This document shows positions 7,231-14,491 of a stretch of DNA of 15,373 bases, one piece after another. A program made the position numbers and the translations under genes. Each line of letters starts with the position of its first letter. The first letter of the stretch is position 1. Origin of the DNA: Devosia sp. (lineage in GTDB: Bacteria; Pseudomonadota; Alphaproteobacteria; Rhizobiales; Devosiaceae); NCBI GenBank assembly GCA_025352765.1, contig JANXSI010000392.1:1-15373 (forward strand), in the 5' to 3' direction. The notes beneath the pieces are model-generated. The model was not told where the DNA came from. It ran no database searches and saw nothing but the letters and a program-made list of their open reading frames with translations.

Positions 7231-7962
7231 ATGCCCACCGAAGAAGTCCTGATCCAGTCCCTCACCGCAGCCCAGCGCAGTGGCAGCCGTGACGTCGACG
7301 CGTCGCGCTACAGCGGCCTCGACCGCGCTGCCGCCTATCGGATCCAGAGCGGCGTGCTGACGTCGCTGCACGAGACCGTCGGCATGCTCAAGACGGCAGT
7401 TCATTCGGACGGTGTGGGCGTTGTTGCGCCGATCTATGCTACCCATGTCGGCTCGGCGCCGGACTACCGAGTCCCGGCCGCACTCGTCATCGGACTGGAA
7501 GTCGAAGTCGGCGTCGTCCTCGCCAAGGACGTGCCCATGGACGCCAAACTCGATACCGGCGCGCTCGCTGCAGCCATCGATCACTATTTTCTCGGCGTCG
7601 AGATCTGCGGCACCCGGTTCGTCGATCGGTCACTGGCCGGTCCCACTGGCGGACTTGCCGACAATATGTCGGCGCTGGGCTACGCCATGGGCGCCAAGCG
7701 GCCGCTGGGAGACCAGATCGAGGGATTGCTGGTCGAGCTGGAGTTTGCCGGTACGACAATTTTCTCGGCGCCCGCCAAGCATGGGTTCGGCACCGTGCTC
7801 GCGTCGCTGCTCGCTTATGCCCGCAACCAGCAGGCTGCCTATCCCCTCAAGTTGGGAACGATCATCACCACGGGCTCGATGTGCGGCCTTGTTCCGACCT
7901 CCGGAACTGGCCACGTGGTTGCCCGATTGGGCGGCGACTCCATCGAATTCGATATCGTCTGA
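7231..7962 (+). CDS. 2-keto-4-pentenoate hydratase-like protein (FAH superfamily, MhpD type)
   Basis: This 243-aa member of the fumarylacetoacetate hydrolase fold aligns by eye with MhpD/4-oxalocrotonate decarboxylase. AAYRIQ lies near residues 34-39. GMLKTAV at 51-57 keeps Lys54 at the usual KVG position, although VG is changed. The metal ligands appear as Glu90 and Glu92 in IGLEVEVGVVL and Glu124 in GVEICGTRFVD. ADNMSALGYAMG and TTGSMCGLVP follow. Relatives hydrate 2-hydroxypenta-2,4-dienoate, or decarboxylate or hydrolyse related keto acids, in aromatic meta-cleavage pathways. The protein is about 25 residues shorter than E. coli MhpD. It has its own good SD and an AT-rich upstream patch, so it can probably be expressed apart from the upstream run. 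The stop TGA lies just before or overlaps the mazG start region. No ring-cleavage dioxygenase is in the window, so the substrate cannot be named. Confidence 0.85.
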   Translation: MPTEEVLIQSLTAAQRSGSRDVDASRYSGLDRAAAYRIQSGVLTSLHETVGMLKTAVHSDGVGVVAPIYATHVGSAPDYRVPAALVIGLEVEVGVVLAKDVPMDAKLDTGALAAAIDHYFLGVEICGTRFVDRSLAGPTGGLADNMSALGYAMGAKRPLGDQIEGLLVELEFAGTTIFSAPAKHGFGTVLASLLAYARNQQAAYPLKLGTIITTGSMCGLVPTSGTGHVVARLGGDSIEFDIV

Positions 7963-7973
7963 TGGAGTTTCCG

Positions 7974-8777
7974 ATGCAGCCCTCCCGTGACCTCGCCCGT
8001 CTCGTCGAAATCATGGCGGCGCTCCGCAATCCCGTCGGCGGCTGTCCATGGGATCTCGAGCAGGATTTCGCGTCGATCCGCCACTACACGATCGAAGAAG
8101 CCTATGAGGTCGCTGACGCCATAGAGCGCAAGGACTTCGACGATCTGCGCGAGGAGTTGGGCGACCTGCTGCTGCAGCCAGTTTATCACGCCCAGATGGC
8201 TTCGGAGTTGGGGCTGTTCGACCTCGGCGACGTCGTCCAGGCGATCACCGAAAAGCTGATCCGCCGGCACCCGCACGTCTTCGGCGAAGAGGCTGCCCGC
8301 AGCGCCGGTGGGGCCAAGGCCAAGTGGGACGACGTCAAGGCCGACGAGCGCGCCAATAGGGCCGCGAAGCGCCAGACTGAGCCGTCCGTGCTCGACGATG
8401 TGCCGCAGGTGCTCCCGTCCCTCGCCCGCGCCGAAAAGCTCACCAAGCGCGCCGCGACGGTCGGCTTCGACTGGCCTGATGCCGACGCGGTATGGGCCAA
8501 GGTCTCCGAGGAAATCGCGGAACTGCGCGAGGCCGCGACCCCAGCCGGGCGGCACGAGGAGATGGGCGATCTGCTGTTCGCCATGGCCAATCTCGCCCGA
8601 CACATGGGGATCGACGCCGAGGCGGCGCTGCGCGACGCCAACGCCAAATTCACGCGCCGTTTCCACCATGTCGAAGCCCGCGCCAAGGCCGATGGCATCC
8701 CCATCGCCGAGGCCGGCCTGCAACGGCTCGACGGCTACTGGAACGAGATCCGCGCGGCCGACAAGCGGAAGGCCTAA
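7974..8777 (+). CDS. mazG: nucleoside triphosphate pyrophosphohydrolase MazG
   Basis: The product is a 267-aa tandem-domain MazG, which hydrolyses NTPs and dNTPs to monophosphates plus pyrophosphate and so cleans the nucleotide pool and can influence (p)ppGpp-linked stress. The N-terminal half has GGCPWDLEQDF and the magnesium-binding pattern EEAYEVADAIERKDF followed by EELGDLLLQ. The second domain repeats it with EEIAELREA and EEMGDLLFAMANLARHM. Start choice: ATG 7962 overlaps the upstream TGA by one base, but ATG 7974 has an SD, GGAG at 7964-7967, six bases ahead. Starting there gives MQPSRDLARL, which looks like the usual N-terminus of rhizobial MazG, so I choose it. The 3' end overlaps the convergent hflX by four bases. 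In many relatives mazG lies co-directional behind hflX, so its orientation here is unusual. Confidence 0.94.
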   Translation: MQPSRDLARLVEIMAALRNPVGGCPWDLEQDFASIRHYTIEEAYEVADAIERKDFDDLREELGDLLLQPVYHAQMASELGLFDLGDVVQAITEKLIRRHPHVFGEEAARSAGGAKAKWDDVKADERANRAAKRQTEPSVLDDVPQVLPSLARAEKLTKRAATVGFDWPDADAVWAKVSEEIAELREAATPAGRHEEMGDLLFAMANLARHMGIDAEAALRDANAKFTRRFHHVEARAKADGIPIAEAGLQRLDGYWNEIRAADKRKA

Positions 8778-10141
8778 CTGGCCTCGATGCGGCCCGCGAA
8801 CCGGGCAGAAAAACTGTCGGCGTGGCGCGGATCGACGCGGACCTCATAGGTCTGCCCCTCCTCGTCCGGCTCGTCTTTGCCGATGATTTCGGCGTGGCCG
8901 TAGAGCCAGCCGACATCGGCGCCGCCGCTCGCATGCGGCACCCGCACACGATAGGTCCGGCTCTTGCCCGCAAGGGTCTTCTCGATGATCTCGAGGAGCG
9001 CGTCGACGCCCTGCCCGGTCTGCGCCGAGAGCGGCACGGTCGCCGCGACGGAGCCGGCTGACTTGACCGTCTGCAGGGCCTCCCGCTGATAAATCTCGTC
9101 GGGCCCGAGCAGATCGACCTTGTTCCAGACCTCGATGATCGGCGTTTTTTCGGCCGAAACACCGAGTTCCGTCAGTACCTTAAGGACGTCGAGCGCCTGC
9201 GCGGCGTGATCAGGATTGGCGACATCGCGGACATGAAGGATAATGTCGGCCTCGGTGACCTCCTCGAGCGTTGCGCGGAAGGCGGCAACCAGCGTGGTCG
9301 GTAGATCGGCGACAAAGCCGACGGTGTCGGACACCATGATAGCGCGGCCATGCGGCAATTCGAGCTTGCGGATCGTCGTATCGAGCGTCGCGAAGAGAAG
9401 ATCCTCGGCGAACACCCCTGCCCCGGTCAGCGTGTTGAACAGGCTGGATTTTCCAGCGTTGGTGTAGCCGACCAGCGCGACGATCGGGATCTGTACGGCG
9501 TCGCGATTGCCCCGCTGCTGCCCGCGTGTCCGCTTGACCTTCTCTAGCCGATCCTCAAGCAGCTTGATCCGTTCGTCGAGCAGACGCCGGTCGCTTTCAA
9601 TCTGCGTTTCGCCCGGACCGCCGAGGAAGCCGAAGCCACCGCGCTGCCGTTCGAGGTGGGTCCAGGAGCGTACCAGCCGGCTCTTTTGATAATTGAGGTG
9701 CGCCAGCTCGACCTGCAGGACGCCTTCGCGCGTCGCCGCACGTTCACCGAAGATTTCGAGGATCAGCGCCGTGCGATCAAGGACCTTGGCGCCCGTCTCG
9801 GTCTCGAGATTGCGCTGCTGCACCGGCCCCAGCGCGATATCGACCAGAAGCAACTCGACGTTGCCCTCGGTGACGCGCTTTTTCAGCTCCTCGACATGGC
9901 CGCCGCCGATGAAGGTCGCCGGCTTGATCTCGCGGACCTTGACGATTTCCGAGAACACGATGTCGACACGGATCGCCTCGGCAAGCCCTTCGAACTCGGC
10001 CTTGCGCATCTCGATCGAATGGGTCGAGGCGACGCCGCGGACGTCGGGAATGATCAGTCCGACGCGGGTCGGCGCCGGACGCTGGTCAATGAAACGTTGC
10101 GGACCGCCGGAGCTGTCCTCGTCGTCGAAATCATCACTCAT
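8774..10141 (-). CDS. hflX: ribosome-associated GTPase HflX
   Basis: This 455-aa GTPase binds the 50S subunit and splits or rescues stalled ribosomes under heat or antibiotic stress. The N-terminal glycine-rich HflX domain contains FIGGGHVEELKK and ends with GFGFLGGPGETQIESDRR, a family signature before the coiled-coil linker (about residues 160-205). The G domain has the P-loop GYTNAGKS at 225-232, DTVGF as G3 and NKVD as G4. A C-terminal region of about 90 residues follows. The N-terminus carries an acidic stretch (DDFDDEDSS). The ATG lies eight bases after the hfq stop on the same strand with no strong SD, so coupling to hfq is likely. hfq-hflX adjacency is widespread in Proteobacteria. 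The stop TAG falls inside the last codons of mazG on the other strand, leaving no room for a terminator. Confidence 0.96.
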   Translation of the reverse strand: MSDDFDDEDSSGGPQRFIDQRPAPTRVGLIIPDVRGVASTHSIEMRKAEFEGLAEAIRVDIVFSEIVKVREIKPATFIGGGHVEELKKRVTEGNVELLLVDIALGPVQQRNLETETGAKVLDRTALILEIFGERAATREGVLQVELAHLNYQKSRLVRSWTHLERQRGGFGFLGGPGETQIESDRRLLDERIKLLEDRLEKVKRTRGQQRGNRDAVQIPIVALVGYTNAGKSSLFNTLTGAGVFAEDLLFATLDTTIRKLELPHGRAIMVSDTVGFVADLPTTLVAAFRATLEEVTEADIILHVRDVANPDHAAQALDVLKVLTELGVSAEKTPIIEVWNKVDLLGPDEIYQREALQTVKSAGSVAATVPLSAQTGQGVDALLEIIEKTLAGKSRTYRVRVPHASGGADVGWLYGHAEIIGKDEPDEEGQTYEVRVDPRHADSFSARFAGRIEAS

Positions 10142-10149
10142 ATGACGGA

Positions 10150-10395
10150 TCAGTCGTCCACGTGTTCGGGGTCAAACAGCTGGATCGGCGCACCCGGCAT
10201 GATGGTCGAGATGGCATGCTTGTAGACCAGCTGTGACTGCGCATCGCGGCGCAGCAGAAGGCAGAAATTGTCGAACCAGGTGATGACGCCCTGGAGCTTG
10301 ACGCCATTGACCAAAAAGATCGTCAGCGGGACCTTCTGCTTGCGCACGTGATTGAGAAACGAATCTTGGAGATTTTGCTGCTTTTCAGCGGGCAT
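10150..10395 (-). CDS. hfq: RNA chaperone Hfq
   Basis: The product is an 81-aa Sm-like protein that forms a hexameric ring and pairs small RNAs with mRNA targets. Sm1 covers about residues 10-50 with NLQDSFLN, IFLVNGVKLQG and FDNFCLLLRRD. The Sm2 signature YKHAISTIMP is at 58-67. The proximal-face residues (Gln10 and Asp11 by position, Lys59, His60) are in place. The C-terminal tail is very short and acidic (FDPEHVDD), as is usual in Alphaproteobacteria. Start choice: on the minus strand GAAGAGG lies six bases before the ATG at 10395, giving MPAEKQQNLQD. Longer in-frame starts at 10419 and 10437 would add 8 or 14 residues, but I see no SD for them and they are not family-like. A leader of about 150 bp separates it from ntrX. 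The trkA gene often found between them in rhizobia is missing. Confidence 0.96.
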   Translation of the reverse strand: MPAEKQQNLQDSFLNHVRKQKVPLTIFLVNGVKLQGVITWFDNFCLLLRRDAQSQLVYKHAISTIMPGAPIQLFDPEHVDD

Positions 10396-10451
10396 TTGGG
10401 GCCTCTTCTTCATTTTCGGCGGGAGTGTGGCCGCCATGACTGCCGGGACGG

Positions 10452-10467
10452 AAAGGTGCCTAGCACC
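10452..10467 (-). terminator. weak hairpin in the ntrX-hfq gap
   Basis: Read on the minus strand, GGTGC-TAG-GCACC forms a five-base-pair stem with a three-base loop, followed by TTTCC. It lies about 80 bases past the ntrX stop and 57 bases before the hfq ATG. It is short and the T-run has only three bases, so it is at best a weak terminator or a leader hairpin affecting hfq expression. The structure is seen directly and the role is guessed. Confidence 0.25.
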
Positions 10468-10506
10468 CTGCCGCGTACGTCCCTGGTCCGCCTTCCCACA
10501 CGGTCA

Positions 10507-10517
10507 ATATGGCATAT
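10507..10517. promoter_or_regulatory. perfect palindrome ATATG-G-CATAT in the hfq upstream region
   Basis: An 11-base perfect palindrome with a one-base centre lies about 112 bases before the hfq start and about 32 bases after the ntrX stop. The minus strand carries TTGACC right beside it (10501-10506), which resembles a -35 element, but no matching -10 follows at 16-18 bases. It may be part of an hfq promoter or operator. I could not assign a regulator. Confidence 0.25.
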
Positions 10518-10548
10518 CGGATTCGCTATGCCTACCCGACAGGGCGCG

Positions 10549-11931
10549 TCAAAGTCCGAGCGACTTGATCTTGCGGTGCAGTGCGCTGCGCTCCATGCCT
10601 ACAAACTCGGCGGTCTTTGAGATATTTCCGCCGAAGCGCTCGATCTGCGCCATCAGATATTGCCGCTCAAAGACCTCCCGCGCCTCGCGCAGCGGCAGGC
10701 TCATCAGGTGTGCCGACTCGTCGGTATCGCCCACCGTCGGCAGCATTTCGCCGATATCGGAGGGCAGCATCTGCGCCGTGATTATGCCGTTCTCGGGCTG
10801 CGAATCCTTGATCAGAATCAGCAGCCGCTCGATCGAGTTGCGCAGCTGCCGGGCATTGCCGGGCCAGTCCTGGGCCTGCAGCACAGCGATCGCGTCCTCG
10901 CCGATGGCGAGGCTCTTGAGGTTGTGCATCCGGGCGATCTGCTCGACGAAGAGATCGACCAGCGGCGGCACGTCCTCACGGCGCTCCTTCAGCGGGGCCA
11001 GCGGCAGCGGTACGATCGACAGCCGGTGGAAGAGGTCCGAACGGAAGCTGCCATCGTCGATGAGCTGCGAAACGTTCTGCGAGCTCGAGGCGATGATGCG
11101 CACGTCGATCGGCACGGCCATATTGCCGCCGACCCGATTGAACTTGTTCTCGACCAGTGTGCGAAGCAACGCGCCCTGCGCCACGGCCGGCAGCGCGGCA
11201 ACTTCGGACAGATAGAGCGTGCCGCCATGGGCCCGCTCCAGTGCGCCAACCTCGGTCCGCACGGAGCCGGTCTTCTCCCGCGCCTCGCGGCCGAACAGCA
11301 CCACGTTCACTTCGTCCGGCGAGTAGAGCGAGCAGTTGATCTCGACGAACGGCGCATCGGCTCGGGGGCTACGTTGGTGGATCAGGCGGGCAGCCAGGCC
11401 CTTGCCCGAACCCGAGGGCCCCGAGATGAAGATGCGCGAATTGGTCGGCGCCGACTTGTCGATGATGCCGCGCGCCTGCTGCAGCGACGGCGACGTGCCG
11501 ACCATGTCGATCGACTGCGTGCTGGCCCTGCCCCGCAGTTCCTCGACTTCGCTCTTGAGGCGCGTCGCCTCCATGGCGCGCTGCGTGATGAGCAGCAGCC
11601 GGTCGATCTTGAACGGCTTTTCGATGTAGTCGTAGGCGCCGCGCCGGATGGCCGAGACGGCCGTTTCGATGTTGCCGTGCCCCGAGATCATCACCACCGG
11701 CATGTCCGGGTGCTGGCTCTGGAACACGTCGAGCAGCTGCAACCCGTCGAGGCGCGATCCCTGCATCCAGATGTCGAGATAGACGAGGCTCGGCCGCCGC
11801 CGCGCGATCTCGTTCAGGCCGGAATCGGCATCGTGCGCCTGCCGGGTCTCGTAGCCTTCGTCCTCAAGGATTCCCGCGATCAGATCGCGGATATCGTCTT
11901 CGTCGTCGATGATCAGAATGTCACGCGCCAT
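10549..11931 (-). CDS. ntrX: NtrC-family response regulator NtrX, with degenerate AAA+ site
   Basis: This 460-aa regulator is phosphorylated by NtrY and controls nitrogen, redox, envelope or cell-cycle genes in Alphaproteobacteria. The receiver domain is complete: Asp9/Asp10, phosphoacceptor Asp53 in YLDIWMQGS, Ser83 and Lys105. The AAA+ domain has a P-loop, GPSGSGKG (171-178). The sigma-54 contact loop (GAFTGA) after VLFG (211-214) is absent, replaced by REAREKTGSVRTEVGAL. The Walker B strand reads GTLYLSEV (237-244) with Ser242 where most relatives have Asp, and Glu243 is kept. A Fis-type helix-turn-helix ends the protein (GGNISKTAEFVGMERSALHR). So it probably binds DNA and acts at sigma-70-type promoters, not as a sigma-54 ATPase. 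The absence of the loop is known for NtrX of this class. The Walker B change seems less usual. The ATG at 11931 follows the ntrY stop by one base. Confidence 0.95.
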   Translation of the reverse strand: MARDILIIDDEDDIRDLIAGILEDEGYETRQAHDADSGLNEIARRRPSLVYLDIWMQGSRLDGLQLLDVFQSQHPDMPVVMISGHGNIETAVSAIRRGAYDYIEKPFKIDRLLLITQRAMEATRLKSEVEELRGRASTQSIDMVGTSPSLQQARGIIDKSAPTNSRIFISGPSGSGKGLAARLIHQRSPRADAPFVEINCSLYSPDEVNVVLFGREAREKTGSVRTEVGALERAHGGTLYLSEVAALPAVAQGALLRTLVENKFNRVGGNMAVPIDVRIIASSSQNVSQLIDDGSFRSDLFHRLSIVPLPLAPLKERREDVPPLVDLFVEQIARMHNLKSLAIGEDAIAVLQAQDWPGNARQLRNSIERLLILIKDSQPENGIITAQMLPSDIGEMLPTVGDTDESAHLMSLPLREAREVFERQYLMAQIERFGGNISKTAEFVGMERSALHRKIKSLGL

Positions 11932-11932
11932 A

Positions 11933-14281
11933 CTATGTCTTCTCGACCGCCAAGGCGGCCGGCTCCTCTTGGCTTTCAGCCTTGGGGGGTACCGGTTCCG
12001 GCTGGGCGCCGGTTTCGGCAGGTGACCCATCCACTTCATCCGGATGGAGCAGCGGCAGGGTGAAGGTGAAGCACGCGCCGATGCGGCCGTTCGCATCGGG
12101 TTCGGCATCGATCAGCTCGACGCTGCCGCCGTGCTGCTCGATGATGCGCGCGACGATCGCGAGGCCGAGGCCGGTGCCCTTCTCGCGCGTCGTTATATAG
12201 GGCTCGAGCAGACGCTGCCGGTTTTCTTTCGGCCACCCCTTGCCGTTGTCCGAGATCGAGAGGCGCGCCTTGTCCCCTTCGGTGCGGACTTGCACGGTGA
12301 TCACCGGATCCTTGATCGCATCGAGCCCGGCTCCCTCGATCGCCTCGACGGCGTTCTTGATGAGATTGGTCAGCACCTGCGAAATGAGCCGCGGATCAAA
12401 GAACGCCGTCAGAGGCGCCTCCGGCATGTCGATGTTGATGGCAACATCGGGCAGCCGCACGCTTTCGAGGAACACCGCCGAGCGGACCGTTTCACTGAGA
12501 TCGGCCTTGATCGGCGTCGCCTCGGGCATGCGCGCGAAGGACGAGAACTCGTCGACCATCCGGCCGATGTCCCCGACCTGCCGCAGGATCGTGTTGATCG
12601 ACTTGTCGAAGACCTCGAAATCGTCGGCGAGCTTCCCCGCATAGCGCCGGCGCAGGCGCTCGGCGGCCAACTGGATCGGCGTCAGCGGGTTTTTGATTTC
12701 ATGCGCGATGCGGCGCGCCACATCGGCCCAGGCTCCGGTACGCTGCGCCGAGAGGAGGTCGGTGATGTCGTCGAGCGTGACGACATAGCCCTTGCTCTCG
12801 GCAATGCTGCCTTCGCGGGTCAGTTGCACCTGGTACGTCCGATAGTCCGGTCCGGACCCAAGTTCGATCTGGTCGCGGATCTGGCCGCGGCGCGAGGCCT
12901 TGGCGCGTTCGACGATGGGGCCAAGGGCCGGAACGACATCGCTCACCTGCTGGCCGATGACCGAAATTTCGTCCTTGCCCAGCATCTCGACCGCCCGCGC
13001 ATTGAACAGCGTGATCGCCCCGAACGGATCGAGCCCGACGATTCCTGCGGACACGCCCTCCACCACGGCTTCAGTGAACTGCCGGCGCTTCTCATTGGTT
13101 TCATTGGCCTGCACCAGGGCGACGTGCTGGGTCCGCAATTGCCGCGTCATGGTATTGAAGCGATTGGAGAGATCGCGCAGATCGCCCCTCCCCGGCTCGA
13201 CCGGCACCTGCACGTCGAGATCACCGTCCGACACGCGGCTCGAGGCGATCATCAGATTACGGATCGGGTCTACGAACCTGTTGGCGAGCGCGATGCCGAT
13301 CCAGAGCGCCGCCAGCAGCAGCACCAGGGCAAGGCCGAGATACATGATTGTGAAGGTGATCTGGAACACCAGCCGGTTCGACTCGTACTGGCGGTACTCG
13401 GTGACGTTGTCGTCGGTGAGCCGCATGAACTCGAGCACTTCGGGGTTCACCGGGCGAGCCACGAACAGGTAGACGTCCTGGTATCCCCGAAGTTTGACGA
13501 TCGCGCCGACAAGCTGGGTATCGCCTGGTGAGATCAGTGTCGGCACGCCCTCGTCGACATGCGAAATCAGCCCGTCGGGCAATTGCGGCGCGACGTTCTG
13601 GGCGTTGATCTGTGCCTTCATCAGCGTATTGCCGTCGGCCGAGAGCAGCACCGCAAACGGCAGCGATCGTGTCACGGCGAGCGCTGTCATGATGCGCTGG
13701 AACTGCACACGGTCGGTTTCGAAGGTCGGGCGCGACTGCTCGAGTTCTCCGGCGACCCAAATGATGTCGTCACGCAGCACCTGCGCGTGCTCGTTCATGT
13801 AGGATCGCGCCACGAGGCGCGAGCTCTCGACCATGGTCTTGGTCCGCTCGCTGAACCACTGGTCGAGCCCCTGGTTGAGCGAGATGGTGGCAACCACGGC
13901 AACGATGATTGCGGGCACCGCGGCGGCCACGGCGAACATCGTGACCATACGTAACTGCAAGCCCGAGCCAGCCTGCCCGAGGAAGCGCGACTGCATCAGC
14001 AGCATGGCTTCGGTGACGACGAGGGCCACGACGAGCAGCACCAGCAGCCCGTTGGCGATCCAGATCAGCGTCCACACTTCGGGCGTCGGCTGAATGCCGG
14101 TGGCACCGGTCATGATCAGGAATGAGCCTGACGCGACGAGGACCGAAAGCACGACGACAATTAGCCCCACGGCCCGCAAGGCCTGGCGGCCGCGCTGACT
14201 GAACAGGGATCGCGATGCTTTGGCGGCAGGCGACGCGGATGGTTCCGGGAAGCCGCCGCTGGCCAGCGCGGTGTCGCTCAT
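11933..14281 (-). CDS. ntrY: nitrogen/redox sensor histidine kinase NtrY
   Basis: This 782-aa inner-membrane kinase is the partner of NtrX. Helices lie at about residues 37-57, 70-90, 112-135 and 305-330. The stretch 136-303 is a periplasmic sensing region. Next come HAMP (about 331-385, DPIRNLMIASSRVSDGDLDV), PAS (about 400-500), the dimerisation domain with phospho-accepting His527 in RRIAHEIKNPLTPIQ, and the ATPase domain: N box NLIKNAVEAIEG near 637, DNGKGWP near 677 and KGTGLGLAIV near 700. The last 38 residues form a Pro/Glu/Ala-rich tail (GAQPEPVPPKAESQEEP) of unknown use. Start: ATG 14281 (MSDTALASGG). A TTG six codons upstream is less likely. ntrB and ntrC, often directly upstream in rhizobia, are not present. 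The upstream neighbour is divergent. Only one base separates it from ntrX, so the two form one transcription unit. Confidence 0.96.
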   Translation of the reverse strand: MSDTALASGGFPEPSASPAAKASRSLFSQRGRQALRAVGLIVVVLSVLVASGSFLIMTGATGIQPTPEVWTLIWIANGLLVLLVVALVVTEAMLLMQSRFLGQAGSGLQLRMVTMFAVAAAVPAIIVAVVATISLNQGLDQWFSERTKTMVESSRLVARSYMNEHAQVLRDDIIWVAGELEQSRPTFETDRVQFQRIMTALAVTRSLPFAVLLSADGNTLMKAQINAQNVAPQLPDGLISHVDEGVPTLISPGDTQLVGAIVKLRGYQDVYLFVARPVNPEVLEFMRLTDDNVTEYRQYESNRLVFQITFTIMYLGLALVLLLAALWIGIALANRFVDPIRNLMIASSRVSDGDLDVQVPVEPGRGDLRDLSNRFNTMTRQLRTQHVALVQANETNEKRRQFTEAVVEGVSAGIVGLDPFGAITLFNARAVEMLGKDEISVIGQQVSDVVPALGPIVERAKASRRGQIRDQIELGSGPDYRTYQVQLTREGSIAESKGYVVTLDDITDLLSAQRTGAWADVARRIAHEIKNPLTPIQLAAERLRRRYAGKLADDFEVFDKSINTILRQVGDIGRMVDEFSSFARMPEATPIKADLSETVRSAVFLESVRLPDVAINIDMPEAPLTAFFDPRLISQVLTNLIKNAVEAIEGAGLDAIKDPVITVQVRTEGDKARLSISDNGKGWPKENRQRLLEPYITTREKGTGLGLAIVARIIEQHGGSVELIDAEPDANGRIGACFTFTLPLLHPDEVDGSPAETGAQPEPVPPKAESQEEPAALAVEKT

Positions 14282-14491
14282 CTCAAAGACGGTTCCCAAG
14301 GTTTCCGCAAATCACGCTTAGGGTGACGCAATCGGCCGGACCCTTCAAGACAATTGTTGCTTAAATGTGACACCGGCCGCCGGCGACTGTTCAAACTTAC
14401 ATCCGCGTAAGGCGGCATAATCGCTGTGCACTGACGCAACGAAACGCCCGCGACGCGGTTCGTAGAGCGAAACCATCGTCTGGACAGCGTC
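14282..14491. promoter_or_regulatory. divergent control region between ntrY and the membrane protein/PQQ dehydrogenase genes
   Basis: This 210-bp non-coding region must hold the promoters for both directions. I see ACAATTGT (14350-14357), an eight-base palindrome, inside two overlapping CAA-N-TTG motifs (14346-14359). CATAAT at 14416-14421 is a possible -10 for the rightward genes, but no good -35 sits 16-18 bases before it. On the minus strand TTGAAG (14343-14348) could be a -35 for ntrY, with only a poor -10. A CCGGCCGCCGG stretch lies at 14373-14383. No coding sequence or strong terminator is evident. Confidence 0.5.
14346..14359. promoter_or_regulatory. ntrX box: candidate NtrX-type binding site, two overlapping CAA-N3/N5-TTG motifs
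   Basis: The stretch CAAGACAATTGTTG reads as CAA-N5-TTG (14346-14356) and also as CAA-N3-TTG (14351-14359). I recall CAA with a 2-5 base gap and TTG as a motif proposed for NtrX in rhizobia. It lies about 65 bp upstream of the ntrY ATG, a sensible position for autoregulation, and about 130 bp upstream of the divergent gene. A motif of six fixed bases is common by chance, so confidence is modest. Confidence 0.35.

Noticed and set aside
6616..7584. 322-residue open frame on the minus strand crossing the MBL, RidA and hydratase genes
   Set aside because: It spans three good genes and their gap, has no recognisable domain, and would need to read through a clear regulatory gap.
10396..10437. Longer Hfq starting at 10437
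   Set aside because: It would add an atypical Lys/Pro-rich N-terminus. The SD GAAGAGG points to the ATG at 10395.
10660..12063. 467-residue open frame on the plus strand opposite ntrX
   Set aside because: The composition is dominated by Arg, Asp, Leu and Ala with no recognisable motif. The opposite strand has a full receiver-AAA+-Fis protein.
12044..13531. 495-residue open frame on the plus strand opposite ntrY
   Set aside because: It is a codon mirror of the kinase, with no start context and no family features.
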